Positions 10,631 through 21,200 of a DNA stretch of 36,623 bases are shown here, piece by piece. The DNA lies in assembly GCF_000003815.2 (NCBI RefSeq), contig NC_049988.1, forward strand, positions 6,375,174-6,411,796, written 5' to 3'. The notes beneath the pieces are model-generated. The model made no database searches and had not been told where the DNA came from. It saw only the letters and a list, made by a program, of their open reading frames with translations. Position 1 is the stretch's first letter, and every line of letters begins with the position of its first letter. A program made the position numbers and the translations under genes. This DNA is from Branchiostoma floridae. Taxonomy: Eukaryota; Chordata; Leptocardii; Amphioxiformes; Branchiostomatidae.

Positions 10631-10853
10631 GTACGAGACCGTCAACGTCTGCACGAAAAACAAGCCCGAGTGGTTCTTCTCCATCAACCCCCTGGCCAAG
10701 GTGCCCACCCTGCAGCATGACGGCAAAGTCGTGTACGAGTCCCTGGTGTGTAACGAGTACGTGGACCGGGTCTTCCCGGGCAGGAAGCTGTTACCGGAGG
10801 AGCCTCTGGAGAAGGCACGGATCGGGATGCTGCAGGCCATCTGGGACGCTAAG
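10631..10853 (+). CDS. Glutathione S-transferase omega, single internal exon
   Basis: This 223-bp exon lies between the acceptor CTACCTATAG and the donor AAG|GTCAGT. It enters with one base of a split codon and leaves in phase 0, encoding 74 residues. NKPEWFFSINPLAKVPTLQ and YESLVCNEYVDRVFPGRKLL match the end of the GSTO thioredoxin-like N-terminal domain. They include the VP cis-proline site and the ES pair that contacts the glutamyl part of glutathione. The exon then runs into the start of the helical C-terminal domain (PEEPLEKARIGMLQA). Omega-class enzymes are cytosolic thioltransferases and dehydroascorbate reductases. The exon with the active-site Cys and the C-terminal exons were not found. 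A LINE fills the DNA downstream and 100-N gaps bound the block. It could belong to a complete gene cut by assembly or be a lone exon. Confidence 0.9.
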
Positions 10854-10979
10854 GTCAGTAGTGTTCAAAGATGCACAGTGAAGAAAAGTTGCTAGGGGGC
10901 GTAAATGTACACCAAACCTTCCTTACATCAAAAGCTGTGTGGCACCAAGAAATAATAAAGATCACAGCGTCCAAGAAGT

Positions 10980-11366
10980 NNNNNNNNNNNNNNNNNNNNN
11001 NNNNNNNNNNNNNNNNNNNNNNNNNNNNNNNNNNNNNNNNNNNNNNNNNNNNNNNNNNNNNNNNNNNNNNNNNNNNNNNNNNNNNNNNNNNNNNNNNNNN
11101 NNNNNNNNNNNNNNNNNNNNNNNNNNNNNNNNNNNNNNNNNNNNNNNNNNNNNNNNNNNNNNNNNNNNNNNNNNNNNNNNNNNNNNNNNNNNNNNNNNNN
11201 NNNNNNNNNNNNNNNNNNNNNNNNNNNNNNNNNNNNNNNNNNNNNNNNNNNNNNNNNNNNNNNNNNNNNNNNNNNNNNNNNNNNNNNNNNNNNNNNNNNN
11301 NNNNNNNNNNNNNNNNNNNNNNNNNNNNNNNNNNNNNNNNNNNNNNNNNNNNNNNNNNNNNNNNNN
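10980..11366. other. Assembly gap (387 N)
   Basis: The gap separates the GST-omega intron from the 3' end of the LINE. Its non-round length suggests an estimated size. Open frames that cross it are not evidence of coding. Confidence 0.98.
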
Positions 11367-13838
11367 GCGAAGACGGCGTTGGCTGAGGATGGAATAGATA
11401 CTCTGCATTTTTACTTGTTCAAGGATGACACGGTTTGGTACCTTGTCTCTCCAGGTGAGTCCTAAGATGCGTCGGAGACACCGCATATGAAAGGCGTTTA
11501 ATCGGCGTTCTTGTCTTACGTATGTGTTCCACGCCTCACTCCCGTACAGTAGGACACTCAGTACGCAAGCTCGGTATACTTGTACTTTTGTATGCAGTGA
11601 CAGATCTCTGTTCTCCCAGACCCTCTGAGTCAGTCGAGCCATTGTAGTGTTGGCCTTTCCGATACGTTTGTCAAGTTCGGCGTCCAGCGACAGTGTGTTG
11701 GTGACTGTAGAGCCAAGGTAAGTAAAGCTGTCCACATTTTTTAAGAGTACATTGTCCATAGTGATGGCTGGGGGAGTGCTGACCCCTTGTGCACAGACGC
11801 AGGTTTTCTCCAAACTCACGGTGAGTCCAAACAGCTTACATGCAGTACCAAAACAGTCGCTCAGTCTCTGAAGAGCCGCCACTGTGTGGGCCGCGAGTGC
11901 TGCATCGTCTGCAAAAAGCATCTCTCTGAGGAGTACTGTCCTCACCTTTGTCTTGGAACGAAGCCGTGCGAGGTTAAACAGCTTCCCGTCAGACCTTGTA
12001 TGTAGATAAACTCCATCTGTGGATGCGTCAAAGGCTTGCGACAACAGAATGGAGAAGAAAATCCCAAAGAGTGTCGGTGCTAGCACACACCCCTGCTTTA
12101 CGCCGCTCTTTATGGAGAAAGAGTCTGAACAGGATCCATCGAACAATACAGTCCCTTTCATGTCGGTGTGAAAAGAAACCACCATGCTACTCAGTTTTGG
12201 TGGGCAGCCGATCTTCTTGAGAAGTTCAAACAAGCCTTTCCTGCTCACTAAATCGAAGGCTTTAGTGAGGTCAATGAACAGCATGTATAGGGGTTGGCCC
12301 TGTTCCCTGCTCTTTTCCTGCAATTGACGAAGGGAGAAGATCATGTCAGTTGTTGATCTTCCTGCCCTAAATCCACATTGTGATTCCGGGTACACACGAT
12401 CAGCCAGGGTTTTCAGTCTGTTGAGAAGGATCCTAGCATACACTTTTCCGACAATGTTTAGGAGTGATATGCCTCTATAGTTATTACAGTCCCCTCGATC
12501 ACCCTTGTTTTTATACAGTGTTACAATAGTGGCATCCCGCATATCTTGGGGGACAGCCCCCTCCTCCCAGCAGAGACAGAGTAACTCGTACAGTGGCTGG
12601 ATGAGGGCTGGTTTCCCTTGCCTGATGGCTTCGGGTGGAATGTTGTCACTGCCTGGTGCTTTCCCACATGGGAGAGAGTCAATAGCTTTGCTAAGTTCTT
12701 CAACAGTTGGCAGTTCATCCAGTTCCTCCATGATGGGAAGATCCTCCATACTGTTCAGGACAGTGTCNNNNNNNNNNNNNNNNNNNNNNNNNNNNNNNNN
12801 NNNNNNNNNNNNNNNNNNNNNNNNNNNNNNNNNNNNNNNNNNNNNNNNNNNNNNNNNNNNNNNNNNNNNNNNNNNNNNNNNNNNNNNNNNNNNNNNNNNN
12901 NNNNNNNNNNNNNNNNNNNNNNNNNNNNNNNNNNNNNNNNNNNNNNNNNNNNNNNNNNNNNNNNNNNNNNNNNNNNNNNNNNNNNNNNNNNNNNNNNNNN
13001 NNNNNNNNNNNNNNNNNNNNNNNNNNNNNNNNNNNNNNNNNNNNNNNNNNNNNNNNNNNNNNNNNNNNNNNNNNNNNNNNNNNNNNNNNNNNNNNNNNNN
13101 NNNNNNNNNNNNNNNNNNNNNNNNNNNNNNNNNNNNNNNNNNNNNNNNNNNNNNNNNNNTCTTGCCAAAAGAGGCAATGGCTGTGTTGTAGATAACACCT
13201 TGTATGACCTTCCACTTTGTTGTTGCATTAGGGGCATGGCCTGTTGTATGCTCGAAGGCTTGATGTAGCTTGGACACATACTCTTTAACTTTTTCTGGAA
13301 CAGACATGTTTGTGACATTTATGCGAGGTCGACCCTTTGGCCGAGATCGATGGACAGTCCGAGGCTGTAGACGCACTCTACTGCCCACGAGGGCGTGGTC
13401 GGTGTCGCAATCCGCGCTGTGGTAGCTTCTGGTAAGGAGGACACTGTTTAAGGCAGTACGCCTGGTGATGATCAGATCAAGCTGGTGCCAGCGGTGAGAC
13501 CTTGGGTGCTCCCAGGACACTTTATGCTGTGGTTTGCACTCAAAGAAGGAGTTGGTAATGCAGAGGTTGTGGTAAGAGCACAACTCCAGCAGTCTCTGCC
13601 CGTTTCCATTCATCCTTCCAATGCCATGATGTCCGAGACAGGTAGGCCAGGACTCGTGGTCTGTGCCAACTCTGGCGTTAAAGTCACCCAATAGGAACAG
13701 TGGTTCATCCTTCTGACAACTGCTGATCAGTTCGTCCAGCTGCTCATAAAACTGGTCCTTTATGTCTTCTGATGAGTTGAGAGTTGGAGCGTAAACGCTA
13801 AGGATGCTGACAGGTCCAGCAGTGGTGTTTAGACGCAT
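11367..13838 (-). CDS. Endonuclease-reverse transcriptase polyprotein (gapped)
   Basis: The readable parts keep one frame. The C-terminal half of an APE-type endonuclease comes first: ILSVYAPT, FLLGDFNARVG, HQLDLIITRR and CDTDHALVGSRV, the last being the catalytic D/H end. After the N run at 12768-13159 comes the RT: LPCGKAPGSDNIPPEAI, LYKNKGDRGDCNNYRGISLL, motif A LFIDLTKAFD, motif B SGVKQGCVLAPTLFG, motif C EMLFADDAAL. A thumb and C-terminal region follows (GSEAWNTYVRQERRLNAFHM). The catalytic FADD and motif A Asp are intact. The first Met at 13838 is not the true start, because the N-terminal part of the endonuclease must lie in or beyond the N run at 13863-14180. Gap lengths are estimates, so frame continuity across them is unproven. 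Confidence 0.85.
12768..13159. other. Assembly gap inside LINE ORF (392 N)
   Basis: The gap falls between the endonuclease and RT domains of the minus-strand LINE. The missing piece would encode the linker between them. Confidence 0.98.
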
Positions 13839-13862
13839 TGAGAGAAGGCGTTCATTTCCTCC

Positions 13863-14180
13863 NNNNNNNNNNNNNNNNNNNNNNNNNNNNNNNNNNNNNN
13901 NNNNNNNNNNNNNNNNNNNNNNNNNNNNNNNNNNNNNNNNNNNNNNNNNNNNNNNNNNNNNNNNNNNNNNNNNNNNNNNNNNNNNNNNNNNNNNNNNNNN
14001 NNNNNNNNNNNNNNNNNNNNNNNNNNNNNNNNNNNNNNNNNNNNNNNNNNNNNNNNNNNNNNNNNNNNNNNNNNNNNNNNNNNNNNNNNNNNNNNNNNNN
14101 NNNNNNNNNNNNNNNNNNNNNNNNNNNNNNNNNNNNNNNNNNNNNNNNNNNNNNNNNNNNNNNNNNNNNNNNNNNNNNNN
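13863..14180. other. Assembly gap near LINE endonuclease start (318 N)
   Basis: The gap hides up to about 106 codons, which is about the size of the missing endonuclease N-terminus. Confidence 0.98.
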
Positions 14181-15015
14181 GTGGGGTACAAGATTCCCCG
14201 TCCGCTTCTTGGGGTTGATGAGACACTATGCTCCAGGCACCCTCAGGAGCAGCAGACGTTGGCGGACCGACACCTAATTGGCCGGGGGCTGCCCGGCTTG
14301 AGGCGGGCGGTAGTCGGACGATAGGACTTCGAAGGTCCCTCCCACCGTCAAAGCTGACCCGTGGCGTCCTTCCTATACGCCAATTTGGAAGGGCTTATAA
14401 CCCGTAACTGACAACTTTCGGTTTGTTTCCACACTTTGCAGCGGGGCTGAAGTATCCCTCTCCAGGGCGCGAAGCCTGGGCCGGAATATGGAAATCCTGG
14501 GTGGCCCAATCGTCAGGATCCCCCTCTCGGCCTTACTGACAGAGTCCAAAGGAATGCGGAGCATGACGTTTGGTGTCAGCTTGGCTGCAGGAGCTGCCGG
14601 AACGGTGTTCGCATGAAGCACTGAACCGCCTAACGGGTCTCCACTCCGCTCTGGCCGTTGACTGCCAATAACAGCTCATCCGCCCAGAGGTCGACATAAC
14701 CCCCTGATTTTTATTCCGCCCTGGGGGGTGCAGATGGTAAGTGCAGGCGGTGCAGATGGTATGTGCAGGCGGGTGCTGTTAGCCAGCTGCAGCTCCCCTG
14801 GGAACCGTCCCACCATGGTTGAACCTGCCAGGAGCGGGGGGAGCACTACAGGGGGACCTGCTAGTGCTCCGCCCGGCCCCCGATGGTATCGCAACCCAGG
14901 GTCATTGCAGCAGCCGTTGCCCGGGGAAAACCGACTAGGAGGTCAGCACTCCGACTTTATCGATTTGGGGCCTCCTGGTGGCTGACCTTGGTACTGTAGC
15001 ATAACTAAACAGAAG
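14181..15015 (-). mobile_element. 5' region of the APE/RT LINE
   Basis: This is GC-rich sequence upstream of the LINE ORF on the same strand. Minus-strand open frames (14373-14621 and 14676-14894) have no recognisable gag, zinc-knuckle or coiled-coil motif, so it may be 5' UTR or a decayed ORF1. Two copies of a CTGCACnTACCATCTGCACC-like motif lie at about 14728-14765. The 5' boundary lies somewhere in 14940-15015. Confidence 0.5.
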
Positions 15016-15115
15016 NNNNNNNNNNNNNNNNNNNNNNNNNNNNNNNNNNNNNNNNNNNNNNNNNNNNNNNNNNNNNNNNNNNNNNNNNNNNNNNNNNNNN
15101 NNNNNNNNNNNNNNN
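15016..15115. other. Assembly gap of exactly 100 N
   Basis: This placeholder gap lies ten bases left of the SCO-spondin donor site at 15121-15125. The link between the GST-omega/LINE block and the SCO-spondin block rests only on this join. Confidence 0.98.
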
Positions 15116-15125
15116 AACATCTCAC

Positions 15126-15255
15126 CAGGTGTGACACGGCCCTGTGGCCACCTGCTGACCATTCAGGTACTCCTGACCGTTATACAGACATGGACACTCC
15201 GACTTGACCACACACATCCCATGGTGCTCATAGTAACCCTCTGGACAGTAACAAC
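15126..15255 (-). CDS. SCO-spondin exon 25: TIL end and VWC start
   Basis: [20 protein letters not shown] then [20 protein letters not shown] completes the TIL and starts a VWC module (CHTC). It leaves in phase 2 through CACACCTG|GTGAGAT. It is the last exon before the 100-N gap; the downstream exons are not in the window. Confidence 0.92.
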
Positions 15256-18200
15256 CTGTGGAAGACAATATTTATCTTAATTTAGTTTTTTAATATGTCA
15301 ATGACTTCAAGGAAAAAGTCAAATATGCCAAATTCTACAGCTAAAAACTCGGGATGAGATCAGTGATATATCAGTACTGTAACCACAGTGACTAAATGTG
15401 TTGAAACTGGAACTAGATTGGCTGTCTTGATGGACTGTCTAAACAATGTGTCTCAAATGTTGTGTCTAGACGATATGTCTAGATGGAGTGTCTAGACAAG
15501 TCGTCTAGACATTGTGACCAGACAGGATTTCTAGATGGGATGTCTAGATGGAGTGTCTAGACATTAGGTTTCTAGACCTTGAGTCTAGACCTTGTGTCTT
15601 TAAACTAGATGAATGTTAATAGATAGGGCATCTAGAATATGTGTCTAGACAGCATGTACAGTACAATTTGGGATCACACAGGACTGACCAGTAAAACAAC
15701 AGTTTTAAATTTAATGGGTGTATGTTACATTATAATGATGAAAATGTGATACAGTAATGATTGTCAGAGTTGAATCAGTACTGTACAGTATCATTTCAGT
15801 ACTATTTTTAGGTAAACTAAGGGTCACAGTGTGTACCTGCAGAGCATGTAGTATCCACACACTGAGAGCCCATCACCAGCCCCATACAGGTCAGTGGACA
15901 CACCAGGCAGTCTTCTCCGTTCCTGTACTCCTGGTGATCCTCACATTCCTCCTCTGGGTAAACAAACAAACAAACAAACAAACAGGTCAGTGGACGCACC
16001 AGACAGTCCTCTCCATTCCTGTACTCCTGGTGATCCTCACACTCCTCCTCTAGGTAAACAAACAAACAAACAAACAAACAGACAGGTCAGTGGACTGCTT
16101 TTTGGCATATCTTATTACCCGAATGTCTAATCTTCATTGACATATCTTTGTGCTACTTAATTTATGCAAGATTTGATATGAAATTAACATCATGTATTTT
16201 GTTACATACCCCCACAGGTCCGGTTACAGGCCTTCAACTCCAACGGTGTTGGTTCAAGGTCAGCTGATTCCACACACTCCCGCTCTCCTGTACCAATCTT
16301 GTTCCGACACTCTCGTACGCGAACAGAGAACCCAATATGGCAGCCACTGGTGCACTCTGACCAGCGCTCCCACGATCCCCATTCAACTTCAACTGTAAGG
16401 TAATTACATTTTGCACAGTTAGACTTGAACAGTCATATCACCATGCACCTCTACATAAGCAGGGTTGGACAAGTCCACTAGCCCGATTGTCCAGGGCAAG
16501 TGAAAATGTTGTTCGGGCAAGTGCATGTCCTACCCCACTTGCCCGATCGGGCAAGTAGGATTTTTCCATGGGTGAGATTTTGATACACTGTAACTTTTCA
16601 CGGTCATGGTGTCAAGCATTGGTATTTAAAACACAGAAAAATAGAGTCAATGATAAAAGAATTTCATTGTTGGAAGTGAAAATACACAGAAAAAATGTCA
16701 TTTGAATTCAGCAGGGCAAGTGAAAAGTTGCTTCGGGCAAGTGGATTTTTTGTGTACTTGCCCGATAGGACAAGTGAAAATTTGAAAACTTGTCCAACCC
16801 TGATAAGGACCACTGATATACAGTCAAACATGTACACACATGCACTAGTGACCACCTCAATAAAATTATATGGAACATCTGGCCTTTGATATACAGCCAA
16901 GTACACATGTATGTACAGGGGCCCACCTCTACACATTAAGGACTACGTGGCCATTGATATACCGTACGGGGCGAGAGTCAAACCTGTACTTGTCTAGTGA
17001 CAACTGACATAGATTCAAACCGGTACTAGTGGCCACTTCTACATTTGGACCACCAGTTTATTGATATATACAGCCAAACCAGTGCTAGTGTCCACCTCTT
17101 CATAAGGACCATATATGGCCATTGATGCACAGTTAAACCTGCATTAGAGACCACCTTTACATATGGACCACCTGGCCAATGTGAATTCTAATGGCCCCTT
17201 TTTGTCTTATTTACACAAGCATTATAGGAACCACTGATACAAAATCGGTAAATAGAAATGAAAAGTTTATATCCTACCTTCACAAGGGTTGAGGAAGCAC
17301 TCCTGTTCCTGAATGCTCTCTCCGTTGCAGTAGCGTAGGGGGTCGTGTACAGGTGGAGGTGGGGCGGAGCACAGTCGGTACCTGCGCTGCACACCCGGTC
17401 CACAGGTGGCGCTACAGGAACCCCAGGGGGACCACTGGTTAAAACCACCTGTCAGGGAAATAACAGGGGGACCATTTCTCAAAACCACTTGTCAGGGAAA
17501 CAAAACCATCTGTTTCAGGGAAACAAAATGCCAGGGGGACCACTAGTTAAAACTACCTGTTAGGGAAACAAAATACAAGATTCGTTTCATCTCTTTTTCC
17601 AATTGGTACAATACTTGTGCTTTTTTTAAAACTAGAAGATAAAACTGAAATGTATTATTGAATTATTAAGGTTCAAAAATAATTCAACCATAGGAAAGAA
17701 CTTTATGGTACAGCAATTGTTATAGGACTGCCACAATTTTTTACACTAATGTCTTGTACATATATGACAACTATATGTACATATATGACAACTATTGCTA
17801 ATTTTAGCATAAACGTTAATCTTTGTTGGGAAATGACACAGTGACTGTGGAAAAACTAAACTTTACGTAACCAACACCAATTAAATTTGGTGTTGGTTAT
17901 GTAAAGTTTAGTTTTTCCACAACTTTTGCCAATATCTAGAATTTGAAAGAACTCCAGGACCAGTACTTCATGAATAACAGTGCAGAAAATATATTTTACT
18001 ATACATACTAATACTCCAAATAATTATGCTCATAACAGTATATGTTGATGGTATCTCACCACAATTGTATTCATCCGAGTCGATCCAGTCATAGGTCTCC
18101 ACCCCATCATTACAGTTGTACACCTGGTTACAGACCTGCTCAAAGTCGATACACTTCCCATTGAAGCAGGTGTACTCAGGACAGGGGCCGGCCGTTGGCA

Positions 18201-21200
18201 TGGTAACCAGGGTTGTCGTGTTGTACGACACTGTGGTTGTCGTGGGAACGCTGGTTGTGGTTGGTGCTGAGGTGACTGTGAAACAACATATCAAAGATTA
18301 CCCCAACTTTTTAAACATAATCCTTTTTATTCAACCATTTTTCCTGGTAAATATACTTGTATTAAACTGTTCTGCAAGCTCATTCTAGTAACACCATAGA
18401 AGAGTGATGGGTGTTACTTGAAATGTTGAGAACTAAATGTCCATTTTTATCCAGTTGTGGAGATTGTACTGCCTTTAAACATCACCATCTATTAACCTCC
18501 TTGCACCAAAAAATGTACAACTTACAGAATAACAACACAAGGAAAGGTCTAGACTTACACATTTTGTTAAATTGAAAGCACTGTTTTTTTTCTTGAAAGC
18601 AATGTTTTTTCTCGCCTTTGTCTTTCAATGGAAGACGTAAAAGACTATATGCAGAAAGACTAAATACTAGGTTCATGCCATCCCATTCCCTGACCTTTGT
18701 GCTGAAATTACAGTTACTGTAACTTTTCATAACATTACTTGGCTAATTTTTGGCAAAAATAAAGTACTGACATGATATTCCCTGACCTTGGTGCTGAAAT
18801 TATTGTGTACAAGATAACTTCCATTGTGAGACTAAAGAGAGAAAAATGTGGTGTTGGCTTATTCTTGGCAATAAGAATGGAATAAAAACATGACAATGAC
18901 AAAATAGTCCCTGGCCTTGGTTTTGAAATTACTGTGTATACCATAAATTTCCTTGCACAAATGCAAAGGACCAAAACTGTGGTGTTGGCTTTTTGGGGCC
19001 AAGAAGGCTAAATTACTGACACAGAACCAAGACTTTTTTCACAAACAACACAACATCATTGTTATAGCTTTGTTGCTACAACATTTCAATATACAGGCCA
19101 ATAATAACATCTGAATGGAAGGTTACTATTAATGCTACGTCACCTTTATCCATGGGTAACCTATACCCATTCTTTTTAAAACAATTTTATTTAGGGATAT
19201 CAAGTCCACACACAGATGGTGGTGCAATATTCTGACAATAGTACATTTTGAAACTACTGTCCATCGACTTGATATCCCTGGATACCCTGTTTAGCAACAC
19301 AACGGATATAGGTCACCCCGCATATAAAGGTAAACAAACGTTATAGTTTAACCACATCAGAAAATAACACTACACAAACAGCAAAGTGAGAAAATGAAGT
19401 TGTAAGGAAAATAATAGACTACCAGTACAAAAAAAGCAAAAGAAAATATGGAATGCTATCATCGCTCGAGACCAGAAGGACTCGTCTTAAGCAAGTAAGC
19501 AAGTAAGCAAGCACATGTATGAACAGACAGGACACAAGAATTAAACTCACTGCAGTTTTGTTCATCCTCCCCCTGAGAACAGTCCATCTCTCCATCACAG
19601 ATGTCACTGTGGGTGATGCACCGCCCATCAGTACAGGTGATGTTGGGACAGGTTGTCACTAGTAAAATAAGGCAGATCAACCATATTAGTATTTCAACAT
19701 GTAAACCAAACTTTGGCATGCAAAATAGCACCATTATGATAGTCTCTTTTGATACATTGTAAATGCGTTTAAGTTTGCAGGGATGTAATTTTCTAGTAGT
19801 GACAAAATGAAGTGTTTCCAGTTGTTCTTGGTCGAAACAAGGGGACTAACAGGTAGAAGACTGAACAACCATTTTCACAGTGGTTTAAGACTCATGGTGA
19901 GCAGGTTATTGCAAAAGACACAAACAATAATCCACTGCAAAGACTCCAATATTCACAGTACTAAACAGAAAAGATTGCAGTTCACATTGAAGAAAAGTTT
20001 CAATAACGTTATGTAGGAAAAAGGAGCTTTTCCCAAAGTTATAAAACTAGTGTAACACACATTGTATATAACCTTAATTATTTGTTCTTTGACATGATTC
20101 TTTTATGGTCATCTTGAAAATATGGATGACTTAAAGTCCTGGCTATTTTTTTGTGCTGAAACAAACGTTAATGTTTTCACAAGAACAAAGTTTTAAGACA
20201 GCTTTTAAGACTTACCACAGATGTGTACACTCTCATCTGAAGAGTCCTCACACTGTGGAACTCCATCACACAGGAACTCTGGGTCCAGACACTTCCCATC
20301 ATTACAGATGTACTGACTCGGCAAACAAGTGGTCGTACCTGGAAAACAAAAACGAAAATGTAGTTTAACCAAACGAAAATGTAGTTTAACCAAATTTTTC
20401 TCAATTATAGAAGAGCTCTTTTTCAATGGATCATGACTAGACTGTTGATACAAGGTTTAGTGTCTGTTGTCTGAATTTTATACCTGGTAAATCGAATCAT
20501 ACTGTAACACACCAGGTTTGTACTGAACAGTACAAGCTGCACATCAGGACAGATTTATCTGATCCACTCATACAGGGAAGAACCCTAGTACTCTTTTTGA
20601 GTGGGGACTGGGGAATGTATGGTGGGTTCTTTTAGGTGATCAAGATGTGGCTCTCATCAAACATGAGACTCCCATTCAACATCCTATATGATGGATGTCT
20701 CTAACCGTAGGTATTATTAATCATTTTCATCTGAGTGAAGCGAGGCATTTTGTGGTAAGCACCTTTACCAGTGCACAACATCTGTTGTGTGTGAGCAAAT
20801 CAGGTGACTCAAACTAAGGAACCTGGACTTTGAAACAAATACCCTACTATTGTGCTATGCAACACCATAAATTATTATGCATCATGATGGTGCACCAGGA
20901 AAATGCTCTAAAGTCTAAGTTGCACTTGCTTACATTACAGTTAACAGTGGGCCACAGCTTGGTATCTCATGTTACAGAGTGCTTCAAGTAGCATACACTT
21001 TTGTAGATTTGATTGACTGTAGACTTCATCGCTTTCCTTCTACAAAATTACGCAATCTGTTTTCGACCTGATGGGAACTATAACATGAGCGGTACTGTAT
21101 ATATCTGTACTTACAGTTGACTTCATCTGTGCCATCTTCACATTCCACTTCTCCGTCACACAGGTATGCTAGAGGTATACACTGGTACAGGATACTGCAC

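Larger units (their letters stand above)
11367..14990 (-). mobile_element. APE-endonuclease/RT non-LTR retrotransposon
   Basis: The element reads right to left: a GC-rich 5' region (about 14990-14181), an endonuclease, a reverse transcriptase and a C-terminal region ending inside the N run at 10980-11366. It probably sits in an intron of the GST-omega gene. Further N runs at 12768-13159 and 13863-14180 hide part of the linker and the start of the endonuclease. Ends and target-site duplication cannot be seen. The clade differs from the LINE at 3545-5584, having a longer, RTE/I-like RT (VKQGCVLAPTLFGIFFS); exact clade not assigned. Confidence 0.85.

Noticed and set aside
10962-10979. End of the second LINE ORF left of the N run
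   Set aside because: The few codons before the stop at 10962 cannot be tied to the LINE because the gap length is uncertain and the sequence looks like GST-omega intron.
10871-11397. Plus-strand open frames crossing the N run at 10980-11366
   Set aside because: They are open only because N codes for X. The readable parts match no protein and overlap the minus-strand LINE.
12505-13318. Several open frames on both strands over 12768-13159
   Set aside because: They are shadows of the minus-strand LINE ORF and of the N run.
14373-14894. Possible LINE ORF1 on the minus strand
   Set aside because: No gag-like zinc knuckle or coiled coil is seen and the frames are short. Kept only as a 5' region.
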